Source of the DNA: Vannielia litorea | Lineage (GTDB): Bacteria > Pseudomonadota > Alphaproteobacteria > Rhodobacterales > Rhodobacteraceae | Length of the DNA: 64,000 bases | Reading direction: 5' to 3' | Assembly (NCBI RefSeq): GCF_900142295.1 | Contig: NZ_FSRL01000001.1 | Coordinates: forward strand, 1,364,001-1,428,000 | Shown here: positions 1 to 8,906 of the stretch, one piece after another | How the letters are laid out: every line of letters starts with the position of its first letter | Position numbering within the stretch: position 1 is the stretch's first letter | Translations under genes and position numbers: made by a program | The notes under the pieces: model-generated | Seen by the model: only the letters and a program-made list of their open reading frames with translations | Database searches by the model: none | Told to the model about the DNA's origin: nothing

Positions 1-1
1 G

Positions 2-271
2 ATGACGGGCAAGAAGCGCGAAGAGAAGTTCTACTGGCACACCGGCCACCCCGGCGGGATCAAGAGCCGCACCAAGGCCCAGATCCTCGAGGGGGCCCAC
101 CCCGAGCGCGTCGTGACCCAGGCGGTCAAGCGCATGCTCCCGGGTAACCGCCTGAGCCGCCAGCAGATGACCAACCTGCGCGTCTATGCCGGCGCCGAGC
201 ACCCCCACGAGGCCCAGAGCCCCGAGGTGCTGGACGTTAAATCCATGAACAAGAAGAACACGAGGGTCTGA
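2..271 (+). CDS. rplM: 50S ribosomal protein L13, 3' part (partial)
   Basis: This is the C-terminal 89 residues of ribosomal protein L13, a large-subunit protein that binds 23S rRNA early in assembly. The 5' part lies outside the window, so the ATG at base 2 is internal and not the real start. The family motif [14 protein letters not shown] followed by an ERVV..AVK.MLP segment is clear. The full protein is normally about 150 residues. The stop is 5 bases before the rpsI start, which is the usual rplM-rpsI operon. Confidence 0.97.
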   Translation: MTGKKREEKFYWHTGHPGGIKSRTKAQILEGAHPERVVTQAVKRMLPGNRLSRQQMTNLRVYAGAEHPHEAQSPEVLDVKSMNKKNTRV

Positions 272-276
272 ATCAG

Positions 277-765
277 ATGGCTGACCAGGTGAATTCGCTC
301 GAAGAGCTGGGCACGGTCGCTGAAGGCAGCGCTCCCGTGACCGAAGAGATCGTCAACCGTGGCCCCGTCCGCGACGAGCTGGGCCGTGCCTATGCCACCG
401 GCAAACGGAAGGATGCGGTCGCCCGCGTCTGGATCAAGCCGGGCTCCGGCAAGGTCATCGTGAACGGCAAGGACCAGGACCAGTACTTTGCCCGTCCGGT
501 GCTGCAACTCATCCTTCGCCAGCCCTTCCAGGTTGCTGGCGTCGAGGGCGAGTTCGACGTGCACGCCACCGTCAAGGGCGGCGGCCTGACCGGACAGGCC
601 GGTGCGGTGAAGCACGGAATTTCCAAGGCCCTGCAGCTCTACGAGCCCTCGCTCCGTGGTGCACTCAAGGCGGCCGGCTTCCTCACCCGCGACAGCCGCG
701 TGGTCGAGCGCAAGAAGTACGGCAAGCCGAAGGCGCGCAAGAGCTTCCAGTTCTCCAAGCGCTGA
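277..765 (+). CDS. rpsI: 30S ribosomal protein S9
   Basis: Ribosomal protein S9, whose C-terminal tail reaches the P-site tRNA in the small subunit. The 162-residue product has the S9 core ([14 protein letters not shown], the GGG-GQ motif in the middle) and the diagnostic basic C-terminus [11 protein letters not shown]. An acidic N-terminal extension of about 35 residues precedes the core, which is common in alphaproteobacteria. It is cotranscribed with rplM 5 bases upstream and is followed directly by a factor-independent terminator. Confidence 0.98.
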   Translation: MADQVNSLEELGTVAEGSAPVTEEIVNRGPVRDELGRAYATGKRKDAVARVWIKPGSGKVIVNGKDQDQYFARPVLQLILRQPFQVAGVEGEFDVHATVKGGGLTGQAGAVKHGISKALQLYEPSLRGALKAAGFLTRDSRVVERKKYGKPKARKSFQFSKR

Positions 766-786
766 GGCTGGTTTCTGTCGACCGAG

Positions 787-816
787 AGGGGCGTCCATCA
801 AGGGCGCCCTTTTTGT
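787..816 (+). terminator. Rho-independent terminator of rplM-rpsI
   Basis: An imperfect GC stem (GGGCG region at 789-793 against CGCCC at 805-809, with an 11-nt loop) is followed by a run of five T residues at 810-814. It lies 22 bases after the rpsI stop and closes the ribosomal-protein operon. Confidence 0.8.
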
Positions 817-874
817 TTGGCGAGTCGACGGCTGGCCAGTAAGCTCCGGGCAGGTCAACCAGGGAGGGTCATGG

Positions 875-1315
875 ATGCCCCCGGCCACGGACGAGCCCGT
901 GAAAAGGTTCTATCTCGAGAACGCCTGGCCAACGGCCGCGGGAGCCCGCTATGGCGGCACCTACAGCGTGGCGCAGGTACAGCACAGGACTGCGGCGTCA
1001 GGCAAGGAAGAGCACCACTTCACCATCACGTTGCAGGATGCGCCAATTGCATCCGTCTCGGGTGTAGTCGAGCTTGGTGCCCCGGTTCAGCGGCAGTCCG
1101 CGACGGAGGAGGTGGCCTTCTGCTTCCAGAAGATCATCTGGACCAACGCCAGGGCGGCGCGTGCCGAGACGATGCTGCTTCCCCGGATCGGGCAACGCTT
1201 CCGGCTTCTCCTGAACGGCCGGACCAGGCTCGAAGGGACGCTGAAGGCGGCCCGCAGCCTCGGGGCAGGCGGGGAGCTGTGCGAGGTCCTGATCTCCGAC
1301 GCCCGGCGGCACTGA
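875..1315 (+). CDS. Hypothetical protein, 146 aa
   Basis: Not recognised. The ATG at 875 is preceded by a strong AGGGAGGG ribosome-binding sequence at 861-868, which favours it over upstream starts that would run back into rpsI. The product is soluble with no signal peptide or membrane span. Its C-terminal half alternates hydrophobic and charged residues in a beta-rich pattern (RFRLLLNGRTRLEGTLKAAR). It stands alone between the rpsI terminator and the promoter at 1339. The coding call rests on the RBS and on base composition matching neighbouring genes. Confidence 0.55.
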   Translation: MPPATDEPVKRFYLENAWPTAAGARYGGTYSVAQVQHRTAASGKEEHHFTITLQDAPIASVSGVVELGAPVQRQSATEEVAFCFQKIIWTNARAARAETMLLPRIGQRFRLLLNGRTRLEGTLKAARSLGAGGELCEVLISDARRH

Positions 1316-1338
1316 CGCAGCATGATCCAACGGACCCA

Positions 1339-1367
1339 TTGACAGGGCCGCACCCCTGACCTATATC
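1339..1367 (+). promoter_or_regulatory. Candidate sigma-70-type promoter of the polyamine-type transporter operon
   Basis: A perfect TTGACA (-35) at 1339-1344 is separated by exactly 17 bases from TATATC (-10) at 1362-1367. It points toward the transporter genes and would give a leader of roughly 155 nt before the TTG start at 1532. Confidence 0.65.
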
Positions 1368-1380
1368 TGAGGTGATCTCC

Positions 1381-1410
1381 TGGGGCGTGTTTCGTTGGAA
1401 GCGCGCCCCA
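1381..1410 (+). promoter_or_regulatory. Leader hairpin upstream of the transporter genes
   Basis: TGGGGCG at 1381-1387 is complementary to CGCCCCA at 1404-1410, and the sequence that follows is T/pyrimidine-rich. It lies just after the predicted transcription start in the long leader. It could be an attenuator or an mRNA-stabilising element; no known riboswitch class was recognised. Confidence 0.4.
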
Positions 1411-1531
1411 TTTGATTCTCTCCCCACGTCATCCAATTCATTTCTGCGCCGCCGCAAATCTCCCCTTGAGCGTGCCCGCATTTCGCATAACGTTGCCAAG
1501 ACGTTGACGCACCATCGCGGGGGACAGGCGA

Positions 1532-2404
1532 TTGAGCGCAGGCCACGGGCTGAGCGAGAAGCAAAAGGGGTTGCTGCTGGCCGCGCCGCCGGGGCTCTAT
1601 GCCATCCTGCTGCTGGCGGTCCCGCTGGGTGCAGTGGTCCTCTTGTCGTTCTGGAGCCAGGACTTTCTGACGCTGGACCGGACCTTCACCCTCAAGAACT
1701 ACCGCGAGGCCTTCTCCGAGCCGCTCTACATGCTGCTGCTGGGCCGGTCGCTGATGATCTCAGCTGCCGTCACCATCGCCACCGTGGTTCTGGCCTTTCC
1801 GATCGCCTATTTCGTGTCGTTTCACGTGCGGCCCGAGCGCAAGTCGCTCTGGATCTTTCTCATCACCATCCCGTTCTGGACCAGCTACCTGATCCGGGTG
1901 TTCCTGTGGAAGGTGATCCTGGGCTACAACGGCGTCTTCAACTCGGCGCTCCTCGGGATGGGCTTCATCGACGAACCGCTGACCTTCATCCTCTACAATG
2001 CCAACGCGGTGGTCATCACGCTGGCCCACGCCTTCGCGCCCTTCGCGATCCTGCCGATCTTCGTGGCGCTCGAAAAGATCGACCGCTCGCTGCTGGAGGC
2101 CTCCCGTGACCTTGGCGAGGGCACCGTGCGCACCTTCACCCGCGTCACCCTGCCGCTGGCCATGCCCGGCGTGGTGGCGGCCATCCTCATCGTCTTCATT
2201 CCCACGATCGGCGACTATGTGACCCCCGACCTGGTGGGCGGCCCGAACGGGCTGATGATCGCAAACATGATCCAGACCCAGTTTCTCAAACTCAACAACG
2301 CACCCATGGGCGCAGCGCTCGCGGTGATCGCGATGGTCTCGGTCTCGATCATCTCGCTGCTGATCGTGCTGGTCACGATGCGGTGGAGCCGGAGGGGCGC
2401 ATGA
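1532..2404 (+). CDS. ABC transporter permease, spermidine/putrescine (PotB) type
   Basis: Inner-membrane permease of a polyamine-type ABC importer. The 290-residue protein has about six membrane spans. The cytoplasmic EAA loop lies at about residues 189-209 (EASRDLGEGTVRTFTRVTLP), and this loop contacts the ATPase. The start is a TTG, since no in-frame ATG gives a complete first span. The stop overlaps the next gene by four bases (ATGA), so the two permeases are translationally coupled. There is no periplasmic binding-protein gene on either side, so the substrate (polyamine or related cation) is a family-level guess. Confidence 0.9.
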   Translation: MSAGHGLSEKQKGLLLAAPPGLYAILLLAVPLGAVVLLSFWSQDFLTLDRTFTLKNYREAFSEPLYMLLLGRSLMISAAVTIATVVLAFPIAYFVSFHVRPERKSLWIFLITIPFWTSYLIRVFLWKVILGYNGVFNSALLGMGFIDEPLTFILYNANAVVITLAHAFAPFAILPIFVALEKIDRSLLEASRDLGEGTVRTFTRVTLPLAMPGVVAAILIVFIPTIGDYVTPDLVGGPNGLMIANMIQTQFLKLNNAPMGAALAVIAMVSVSIISLLIVLVTMRWSRRGA

Positions 2405-3228
2405 GCGGCTGGCTCTCCAAGCGTGGCGGGTGGCTGGCTGTCTATGCCGTGGCCTATCTCGTGTTCCTCTACGCCCCAATCTTCCTGCTGCCGATGTTCG
2501 CCTTCAACGACAGCACGGTCATCGCCTTTCCGCTGAAAGGCTTCACGACGGAGTGGTTCAGCGGGCTCACCGGCGTGCCAGCACTGACCGGCGCGGTGAA
2601 GACCTCGCTGCTCATAGCCGTCACGTCCGCTTTGCTGGCAACGACCCTCGGGCTCTGCGCGGCCCGTGCCGGCGTGCGGTACAGGTTTCCCGGGAAGGGA
2701 CCAATTCTCGGGCTCATCATGGTGCCGCTGGTATTGCCCGAGATCATCGTGGGGGTTTCGCTGCTCGTCGTGATCGTTTCAATCCTCGGCCTGCCGCTCT
2801 CGTCCTGGACGGTGATCCTTGGCCATACGCTCATCTGCACGCCCTTTGCCGTGGCGATCCTCAACGCCTCCTACCAGTCGCTCGACACGTCGCTCGAGGA
2901 GGCCGCCATCGACCTCGGTGAGACCCCCGCCAGCACCTTCCGGCTCATCACCCTGCCGCTCATCATGCCGGGTATCATCGCCTCGCTCCTGATCTCCTTC
3001 ACCATCTCGCTCGACGAGTTCATCATCGCATTCTTCCTCACCGGTGCGGAGCCCACCCTGCCTGTCTACATCTGGTCGCAACTGCGGTTTCCGCAAAAGC
3101 TGCCAATCGTCATGGCACTGGGTACGATCCTGGTGGCGGCCTCCATCGTGATGCTCACCATCGCCGAAATCATGCGCCGCCGCGGCCTCCGCAAGGCGGG
3201 CAAGGAAGATCACGGAGGGTTCCTCTGA
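2401..3228 (+). CDS. ABC transporter permease, PotC type
   Basis: Second permease of the same importer, 275 residues with about six spans. The EAA loop is at about residues 167-190 (EEAAIDLGETPASTFRLITL). The ATG at 2401 overlaps the preceding stop. A GTG 18 bases upstream would also read in frame but would lengthen the overlap without adding conserved sequence. It is followed two bases later by the ATPase gene. The pairing of PotB-like and PotC-like subunits supports a heterodimeric transmembrane unit. Confidence 0.9.
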   Translation: MSGWLSKRGGWLAVYAVAYLVFLYAPIFLLPMFAFNDSTVIAFPLKGFTTEWFSGLTGVPALTGAVKTSLLIAVTSALLATTLGLCAARAGVRYRFPGKGPILGLIMVPLVLPEIIVGVSLLVVIVSILGLPLSSWTVILGHTLICTPFAVAILNASYQSLDTSLEEAAIDLGETPASTFRLITLPLIMPGIIASLLISFTISLDEFIIAFFLTGAEPTLPVYIWSQLRFPQKLPIVMALGTILVAASIVMLTIAEIMRRRGLRKAGKEDHGGFL

Positions 3229-3230
3229 CC

Positions 3231-4319
3231 ATGACACCACTCATTTCGCTCTCGGGCATCCACAAGAGCTACGGCGACGTCGAGGTGTTGAAGGGCATCG
3301 AGGCCGAGATCGGGGAGGGCGAGTTCTTTTCGCTGCTCGGGCCCTCGGGCTGTGGCAAGACGACCCTGCTGCGCATCATCGCGGGCTTCGAGACACCCAC
3401 CAGCGGCGGCCTCAGGATCGACGGCCGCGACATGAGCAAGGTGCCCGCCAACGAGCGGCCCACCAACATGGTGTTCCAGTCCTACGCCGTCTTCCCGCAT
3501 CTCAGCGTGGCCCAGAACGTGGGCTTTGGCCTGCGGCGCTCGGGCCTGTCGAAGGCGGAGAAGGGAAAGAAGATCGAGGAGGCCCTCGGCATGGTCGGCC
3601 TTGCCGGGCTCGGCGGCCGCGCGGCACACGCGCTTTCGGGCGGACAGAGACAGCGGGTGGCGCTCGCGCGTGCGCTGATCCTGGAGCCCAAGGTGCTCTT
3701 GCTCGACGAACCGCTCTCGGCACTCGACAAGAAGCTCCGCGAGCAGATGCAGGGCGAGCTTCGGAGGCTGCAACGTCAGGTCGGCATCACCTTTATCCTG
3801 GTCACCCATGATCAGGAGGAGGCGCTCATCATGTCCGACCGCATCGCGGTGATGTTCGACGGCCAGATCGCGCAACTCGCCGCCCCGCAGGAACTCTACA
3901 GCCGCCCGCTGACGCGCCGCGTGGGAGATTTCATCGGGGTGATGAACTTTCTCCCCGCCGAGGGGCGGCTTGAAGAGGGGCGAGACATCGTGCTCGACGT
4001 CGCGGGCCTCGGACGCACATTGATCGACCAGAAGCAATGCCCGGCCGGTTTTGTCAACGGCTCCGGATCGGTCGGGGTGCGGCCCGAGAGCCTCCAGGTG
4101 CTGTTCGACGGCGAGCAGGCAAAGGGAGAGGTCGCCAACGGGCAAGTCGCCGAAGTAATTTATTACGGCGACATGACCTACTACCAGATCGCCTTGCCCG
4201 ATGCGCCCGGAACACTGACGGTTTCAATGAAAAACCGGTTCGGGCGGCCTGTTCTCGAACGCGGCTCACCGGCGCGGTTGGAGTGGGATGCCTCTTCGCT
4301 GATCTACTTCCCGGGCTGA
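3231..4319 (+). CDS. ABC transporter ATP-binding protein, PotA type
   Basis: ATPase subunit that powers the two upstream permeases. Its 362 residues show Walker A GPSGCGKTT at 37-45, Q-loop Gln83, signature LSGGQ at 135-139, Walker B VLLLDE at 155-160, D-loop SALD and switch His193. The C-terminal ~80 residues form a TOBE-type domain, as in PotA/MalK-like ATPases. It is the last gene of the three-gene operon and converges on xerD with a 40-base gap in which no clear terminator is visible. Confidence 0.93.
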   Translation: MTPLISLSGIHKSYGDVEVLKGIEAEIGEGEFFSLLGPSGCGKTTLLRIIAGFETPTSGGLRIDGRDMSKVPANERPTNMVFQSYAVFPHLSVAQNVGFGLRRSGLSKAEKGKKIEEALGMVGLAGLGGRAAHALSGGQRQRVALARALILEPKVLLLDEPLSALDKKLREQMQGELRRLQRQVGITFILVTHDQEEALIMSDRIAVMFDGQIAQLAAPQELYSRPLTRRVGDFIGVMNFLPAEGRLEEGRDIVLDVAGLGRTLIDQKQCPAGFVNGSGSVGVRPESLQVLFDGEQAKGEVANGQVAEVIYYGDMTYYQIALPDAPGTLTVSMKNRFGRPVLERGSPARLEWDASSLIYFPG

Positions 4320-4359
4320 CCTGACGCCCGCACATCCTGCCGCCAATGACCGAATGCAA

Positions 4360-5292
4360 TCAGTCTCGGGCGAGCGGATGGTGCTCGAGCACCAAAGCCT
4401 TCAGGCGCTCCTCCAGAACGTGGGTGTAGATCTCCGTCGTCGAGATATCGGCGTGGCCGAGCAGCACCTGGATCGACCGCAGATCGGCTCCGCCGGCGAG
4501 CAGATGGGTGGCAAAGGCATGGCGCAGCCGGTGCGGGGTCACCCGTGACGGCATGACACCCGCCGCCACCGCGATTTCCTTGATGAGCACATAAAAGCGG
4601 TGCCGTGTGAGGTGGCCTTCCTTCGATGAGGACGGAAAGAGGAATCGAGAAGGAGCCACACCGCGCTCGAGTCTGGCCTTCTCCTGCGCGGCGTCCAGGG
4701 CCAAGAGCCAATCGGCCAGGGCTTCGCGGGCAGGAGGCGAGAGAGGAACCATCCGCTCCTTGCCGCCCTTGCCGCGCACGAGCAGCATTCGCGGGTCGCC
4801 CCGTGCCGCCTGGATCGGCAGGGAGACCAGCTCTGACACGCGCATGCCGGTGGCGTAGAGCAGCTGCATCAGGCAGGCATTGCGCAGCCGGTCGTCGCCA
4901 CGGCCGGTTTCGGGCGCTGCGTTGAGAAGGCGTTCGACCTCCTCGGGAGAGAGCGTCTTCGGGAGCGCCTTCGACCGGCCCGGGCCCTTGATCTGGAGCG
5001 CGGGGTTGTCGGCCCGCAGTCCCTCCTCGAACGCGAAGCGATAAAGCTGCTTGATCGCCGACAGCCTGCGCGCACGGGTGGATTTGGCCAGCCCCTGTGC
5101 CTCGCAATCCACGAGATAGGCCTCGATGCTGCTTCGATCGGCCTTGGCCACGCTGTGGCCTGTCCGATCAAGAAACTCCGCAAAATCAGTGAGATCGCGC
5201 CCATAGGCCAGTTGCGTGTTCCGCGCGGCGTCCAGTTCGGCAGCCTGGGCCGAAAGAAAGGCGCTGATCCAGTGTTGGGCGGTCGGCTCCAC
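4360..5292 (-). CDS. xerD: Site-specific tyrosine recombinase XerD
   Basis: XerCD-type recombinase that resolves chromosome dimers at dif. The 310-residue protein has the N-terminal SAM-like core-binding domain and the catalytic domain. The full active-site set is visible: Arg151, Lys175, His254, Arg257, His280 and nucleophile Tyr289. XerD is favoured over XerC by the KTLS..EVERLL linker and ordinary XerD length, but the distinction is by pattern only. No phage or integron genes flank it. The gene lies 6 bases downstream of the minus-strand gene ending at 5299, so the two may be cotranscribed. Confidence 0.92.
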   Translation of the reverse strand: MEPTAQHWISAFLSAQAAELDAARNTQLAYGRDLTDFAEFLDRTGHSVAKADRSSIEAYLVDCEAQGLAKSTRARRLSAIKQLYRFAFEEGLRADNPALQIKGPGRSKALPKTLSPEEVERLLNAAPETGRGDDRLRNACLMQLLYATGMRVSELVSLPIQAARGDPRMLLVRGKGGKERMVPLSPPAREALADWLLALDAAQEKARLERGVAPSRFLFPSSSKEGHLTRHRFYVLIKEIAVAAGVMPSRVTPHRLRHAFATHLLAGGADLRSIQVLLGHADISTTEIYTHVLEERLKALVLEHHPLARD

Positions 5293-5298
5293 CGCGCC

Positions 5299-6843
5299 TC
5301 AGCCTCGCCGGTCGAGCAGCATGAGTTGAAGCGCGTATCGGCGGGCAACGTCCTCAAGCCGCACGCTGCGGAGGAAGGCGATCGCGTTGGTCACATCGTC
5401 GAGGTCGCCTCCAGCCCCGTTCTCGAGCACGCTCATCGACAACAGGATCGCCTCGCCGATCCGACCGTCGGCGAGCGGGCGGGAGAGAGTCTCGGGCAGT
5501 GTGCCGGTTGTGAACCCCTCGGTGATCGCCTCGGCCAGCACCCCCGGGGCCTTGGCCTCCTCCGGAAGACCCCGGGCGAGCGCAACGAGAAAGGCATCCA
5601 TCTCACCAGGCGGTGGCGGCTGGGTCAGTGCAAGCCGCTCGTAGGCATCGGTCAGTAGACCGACCCTGAAAGCGAGCGCGGCGCTCTGACCGCTGAGAAC
5701 GATATCTTCAAGCCGCGGTCCGAACAGCGCGGCAAACGGCAGTTCGAGATGCGCAGATTGTGCCTCCGCCCAGGCTTCGGGCAGCAGGCTTGCAACGCGC
5801 GATGGGTCGGCCTCCGTTACGGCAGCGTCAAGGGCCTGCATGACCTCGACACGTTCCCAGACCCCACCCGAGGCCGCAGGTTTCTGCTCCGACCAGATCT
5901 CCAGCAGGCGGTCTGGTGCCAGGCTTCCGACCCGGGCCAGCCGCTCCGCCGCGCCGATGCGGGCGCGCCAGCCGGCGGTTTCGCGCAGGTCGGCGTGGGC
6001 GAAGGCCAGCGGCAGTTGCGCGGTGGGCACCGGCTCGCCGATCGCTTCAAGCATGCGGTAGACCAAGGGTGACGGGCGCTCCGGCGCGGGCAGGGGCTCT
6101 GCGCCATCGGCCAGTTCGGGCTCGAGGAAGCGGGCGAGCAAGGCGTCCTCCTCCTCGCTCAGGTGCCCGAGGGCCTTGGCCGTATCGAGCGTGAGCGCGG
6201 CGGCCTGCCAATCACCCGTTCGTGCAAGGCAGAAGATCCGGGTGCTGTAACTCGGCGAAATGCCCGGGGTGGCCCGGAGTTGATGGCAGCCCGCGTCCTC
6301 TCGGCCCTGCAGCAGGGCCACATCGAAGGCGCGCTGAAAGATCGCCGGCGCCTTGGAACCCGTGCGCTTCAGCATCTCGGCCGCCTCGTCCACCGCGCCA
6401 CGTGCGAGCAGAGCGTCGATTCGGGCCTGGAACAGAAACCCCTCGGGCCCGGCGCCGATCGGCGGGTCGAGTTCGGTCAGCAGGAGAAGGCGGATCAGGT
6501 CCTGCTGGGCGGGAAGCGGCTCGATGGGGAGGGTGGCGATCAGCCGCCTCAGCTTGTCCAGTTCGGAGCCGCCCCAGAGATTGCCGGGAAACCCGGATTC
6601 GCGCCGTCCGATCAGCCCGATCCCATCCGGGCTAGGCGCGCCGAGCGGTGTGACTGTTACAGATTCGATCCCGGCCGAGTTGGCGACGGGTGGCTCGTTC
6701 GAAGGGGCAACCGCCACCACGGGCGTCGCCAGGCTGTCGGACAGCCAGTCGATGGAGGAGATCGGTGCGTCCTGGCCGTGCACCGCCGCTCCGAGGCTCA
6801 TCACCCCGGTGGCTACGCACCCCATCAACACCCCTCGCTTCAT
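5299..6843 (-). CDS. Secreted helical (TPR-like) protein of unknown function
   Basis: Not assigned to a named family. The chosen ATG gives a 514-residue protein beginning with a clear signal peptide (MKRGVLMGCVATGVMSLGAA, cleavage near residue 24). The remainder is alanine/leucine-rich and helical, with repeated ALLARG/AAEML patterns like tetratricopeptide or Sel1-type arrays. It is presumably periplasmic. An upstream extension in frame would run across a divergent promoter region and lose the signal peptide position. It sits two bases after a 44-residue membrane protein gene and six bases before xerD. Confidence 0.75.
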   Translation of the reverse strand: MKRGVLMGCVATGVMSLGAAVHGQDAPISSIDWLSDSLATPVVAVAPSNEPPVANSAGIESVTVTPLGAPSPDGIGLIGRRESGFPGNLWGGSELDKLRRLIATLPIEPLPAQQDLIRLLLLTELDPPIGAGPEGFLFQARIDALLARGAVDEAAEMLKRTGSKAPAIFQRAFDVALLQGREDAGCHQLRATPGISPSYSTRIFCLARTGDWQAAALTLDTAKALGHLSEEEDALLARFLEPELADGAEPLPAPERPSPLVYRMLEAIGEPVPTAQLPLAFAHADLRETAGWRARIGAAERLARVGSLAPDRLLEIWSEQKPAASGGVWERVEVMQALDAAVTEADPSRVASLLPEAWAEAQSAHLELPFAALFGPRLEDIVLSGQSAALAFRVGLLTDAYERLALTQPPPPGEMDAFLVALARGLPEEAKAPGVLAEAITEGFTTGTLPETLSRPLADGRIGEAILLSMSVLENGAGGDLDDVTNAIAFLRSVRLEDVARRYALQLMLLDRRG

Positions 6844-6845
6844 CG

Positions 6846-6980
6846 TCAATCCACGTCGAGCTCTACCGGCTCGCGTACCTCTTGCATGTCCGGGCTGAGA
6901 TCGCCCAGGTAGGCAAACCCTACCAGCCCGATGAAGCCAAGCACCAGCAATACCACAATGAGTTTGAGAATCCGGACCAT
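6846..6980 (-). CDS. Small membrane protein, 44 aa
   Basis: Short gene whose ATG is at 6980 and whose stop ends two bases before the start of the secreted protein gene. The 44-residue product has one membrane span at about residues 4-25 (ILKLIVVLLVLGFIGLVGFA) followed by an acidic tail (DLSPDM...VELDVD). The tight spacing indicates translational coupling with the downstream gene. Topology suggests a cytoplasmic-side start and a periplasmic acidic tail. Its function is unknown; it is divergent from aroK. Confidence 0.65.
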   Translation of the reverse strand: MVRILKLIVVLLVLGFIGLVGFAYLGDLSPDMQEVREPVELDVD

Positions 6981-7110
6981 ATGCCCTGCTGTCCTGCCCT
7001 TGTTTTTTCTGCCTCATTCCCCCGCTGGCGCGATTATATATGGCAATCCGCCCGAGTTCACGCCATTGAGGGCGACAAAATTTTTTGACCGGCAGGAAGG
7101 CGCCAAGGGC

Positions 7111-7656
7111 TTGGCAGAGCGGCTGAAGAAGACGGTTGCCCTCGTGGGGATGATGGGATCGGGCAAGACGGCGGTGGGCACGGCGCTCGCAAGACGCCTC
7201 GGTGTGCCCTTTCTCGACAGCGATGCCGCCATCGTCGAGGCCGCCAACATGAGCATCGCCGAGATCTTCGAGCGCGACGGCGAGGCGTTCTTTCGGGCGC
7301 GCGAGTCGGAGGTTCTTGCGCGGCTGCTGGAGGGCCGGGTCGGTATCCTCTCGACCGGGGGCGGGGCCTATCTTTCGGCCGCCAATCGCGAGCTCATCCA
7401 CCGAAAGGGCGTGGCGCTGTGGCTTAAGGCCGATACCGAGCTGCTCTGGAACCGGGTGAAGCACAAGTCAACCCGGCCGCTCCTGCGCACCGCCGATCCG
7501 CGGGCCACGCTTGAAGACCTGGTCGCCCGCCGCGAACCCTCCTACGCGCTGGCTGAACTGACCGCCCTGGCCCAACCGGAGTACTCCATCGCCGAGATGG
7601 TCGAGGTGGTTGTGGATGTGCTCAAGCAACGTGAAGATGTTCTGGCAAGTGTCTGA
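7111..7656 (+). CDS. aroK: Shikimate kinase
   Basis: Phosphorylates shikimate to shikimate-3-phosphate in the chorismate pathway. From the TTG at 7111 the product is 181 residues, the normal size. An AGGAAGG ribosome-binding site lies about 10 bases upstream. Upstream in-frame ATGs would overlap the divergent 44-residue gene. Walker A GMMGSGKT is at 13-20, the substrate-binding Asp is in FLDSD, Arg62 and Arg64 in FRARE, a GGG loop at 83-85, and the lid Arg at about 122. aroB follows 18 bases later. Confidence 0.93.
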   Translation: MAERLKKTVALVGMMGSGKTAVGTALARRLGVPFLDSDAAIVEAANMSIAEIFERDGEAFFRARESEVLARLLEGRVGILSTGGGAYLSAANRELIHRKGVALWLKADTELLWNRVKHKSTRPLLRTADPRATLEDLVARREPSYALAELTALAQPEYSIAEMVEVVVDVLKQREDVLASV

Positions 7657-7674
7657 GAACCGGGAGATAACCAG

Positions 7675-8787
7675 ATGACCGATACCGTTCAGGTCGCCCT
7701 GCCGGGGCGCGAGTACGACGTGCGGATCGGGGAAGGGCTCATTGCGCGCGCGGGCGAAGAGATCGCGCCCTTGCTGGCGCGCAAGCGCGTGGCCGTGGTG
7801 ACCGATGTGCATGTCGCCGACGCCCATCTGGCAAGTCTCGAAACGGGACTGCGGCAGGCCGGGGTCGAGCCGGTCTCCCTGGTGCTGCCGGCGGGGGAGG
7901 CGACCAAGAGCTGGGAGCAGCTCGGTCGCACGGTAGAGTGTCTCATTGCCCAGAAGGTCGAGCGGCGCGACGTCGTGGTTGCCCTCGGCGGAGGCGTGAT
8001 CGGCGATCTGGCGGGCTTCGCGGCAGCCGTCCTGCGGCGGGGCGTCCGCTTTGTGCAGGTTCCGACCTCGCTGCTCGCGCAGGTCGACAGCTCCGTGGGT
8101 GGCAAGACCGGCATCAACTCGCCGCTCGGCAAGAACCTCGTGGGCGCGTTTCACCAACCTTCGCTGGTGCTGGCCGATATCCTTGCCCTCGACAGCCTGA
8201 CCCAGAGGGATTTTCTGGCCGGCTATGGCGAAGTGCAGAAATACGGGCTGCTGGGCGATGCGCAATTCTTTGAATGGCTTGAGAAAAACGGCCCCGCCCT
8301 TGCTGCCGGAGACCGAGCGGCGCGGGCCTACGCGGTGCGCCGCTCGGTGGAGATGAAGGCGGAGATCGTGCTGCGGGACGAGACCGAGCAGGGCGATCGG
8401 GCGCTGCTGAACCTCGGTCATACCTTCTGTCACGCGCTCGAAGCCGCCACGGGCTACTCCGACCGGCTCCTTCACGGTGAGGGCGTTGCCATCGGCTGTG
8501 CGCTCGCCTTCGAACTCTCGGCGCGTCTCGGGCTCTGTGCGCAAGAGGCCCCGAGCAGGGTGCGGGCGCATCTGGCCGCGATGGGCATGAAGAAGGACCT
8601 GGCCGACATCGAGGGCAATCTGCCCTCCGCCGGGGCCCTGCTCGACCTGATGGGGCAGGACAAGAAGGTGGTGGACGGCAAGCTGCGCTTCATCCTTGCG
8701 CGGGGCATCGGCGAGGCCTTCGTGACCTCGGACGTGCCGCGGGACGTTGTTCTCAAGGTGCTCGGGGACGCGCTCGACGCCAGATAG
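7675..8787 (+). CDS. aroB: 3-dehydroquinate synthase
   Basis: Converts DAHP to 3-dehydroquinate, the second step of the shikimate pathway, using NAD and a divalent metal. The 370-residue protein shows the dinucleotide-binding GGGVIGD at about 105-111, the VPTSLLAQVDSSVGGKTGIN block, and the three metal ligands Glu186, His249 and His267. It pairs with aroK in the usual aroKB operon. A small hairpin with limited T content follows at 8851. Confidence 0.96.
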   Translation: MTDTVQVALPGREYDVRIGEGLIARAGEEIAPLLARKRVAVVTDVHVADAHLASLETGLRQAGVEPVSLVLPAGEATKSWEQLGRTVECLIAQKVERRDVVVALGGGVIGDLAGFAAAVLRRGVRFVQVPTSLLAQVDSSVGGKTGINSPLGKNLVGAFHQPSLVLADILALDSLTQRDFLAGYGEVQKYGLLGDAQFFEWLEKNGPALAAGDRAARAYAVRRSVEMKAEIVLRDETEQGDRALLNLGHTFCHALEAATGYSDRLLHGEGVAIGCALAFELSARLGLCAQEAPSRVRAHLAAMGMKKDLADIEGNLPSAGALLDLMGQDKKVVDGKLRFILARGIGEAFVTSDVPRDVVLKVLGDALDAR

Positions 8788-8850
8788 CGCTTGACCGGGC
8801 GTTTCCGCAGCGTCACTTTCGGACCCATATTTTTCAGCCGTCTCAAGACC

Positions 8851-8867
8851 GCGCCAATTTTTGGCGC
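8851..8867 (+). terminator. Candidate terminator after aroB
   Basis: GCGCCAA and TTGGCGC form a perfect 7-bp stem with a TTT loop, followed by a T-rich stretch (ATTTTCTTAT). It lies between aroB and the unknown gene at 8907, so it may separate the two transcripts. Confidence 0.45.
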
Positions 8868-8906
8868 CGCATTTTCTTATCCATAGATCATCGGGAGGCC
8901 ATTCTC

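Noticed and set aside
4360..5292. Tyrosine recombinase as a mark of a prophage or integrative element
   Set aside because: Sequence and length match core XerD and no phage, attachment or transfer genes are adjacent.
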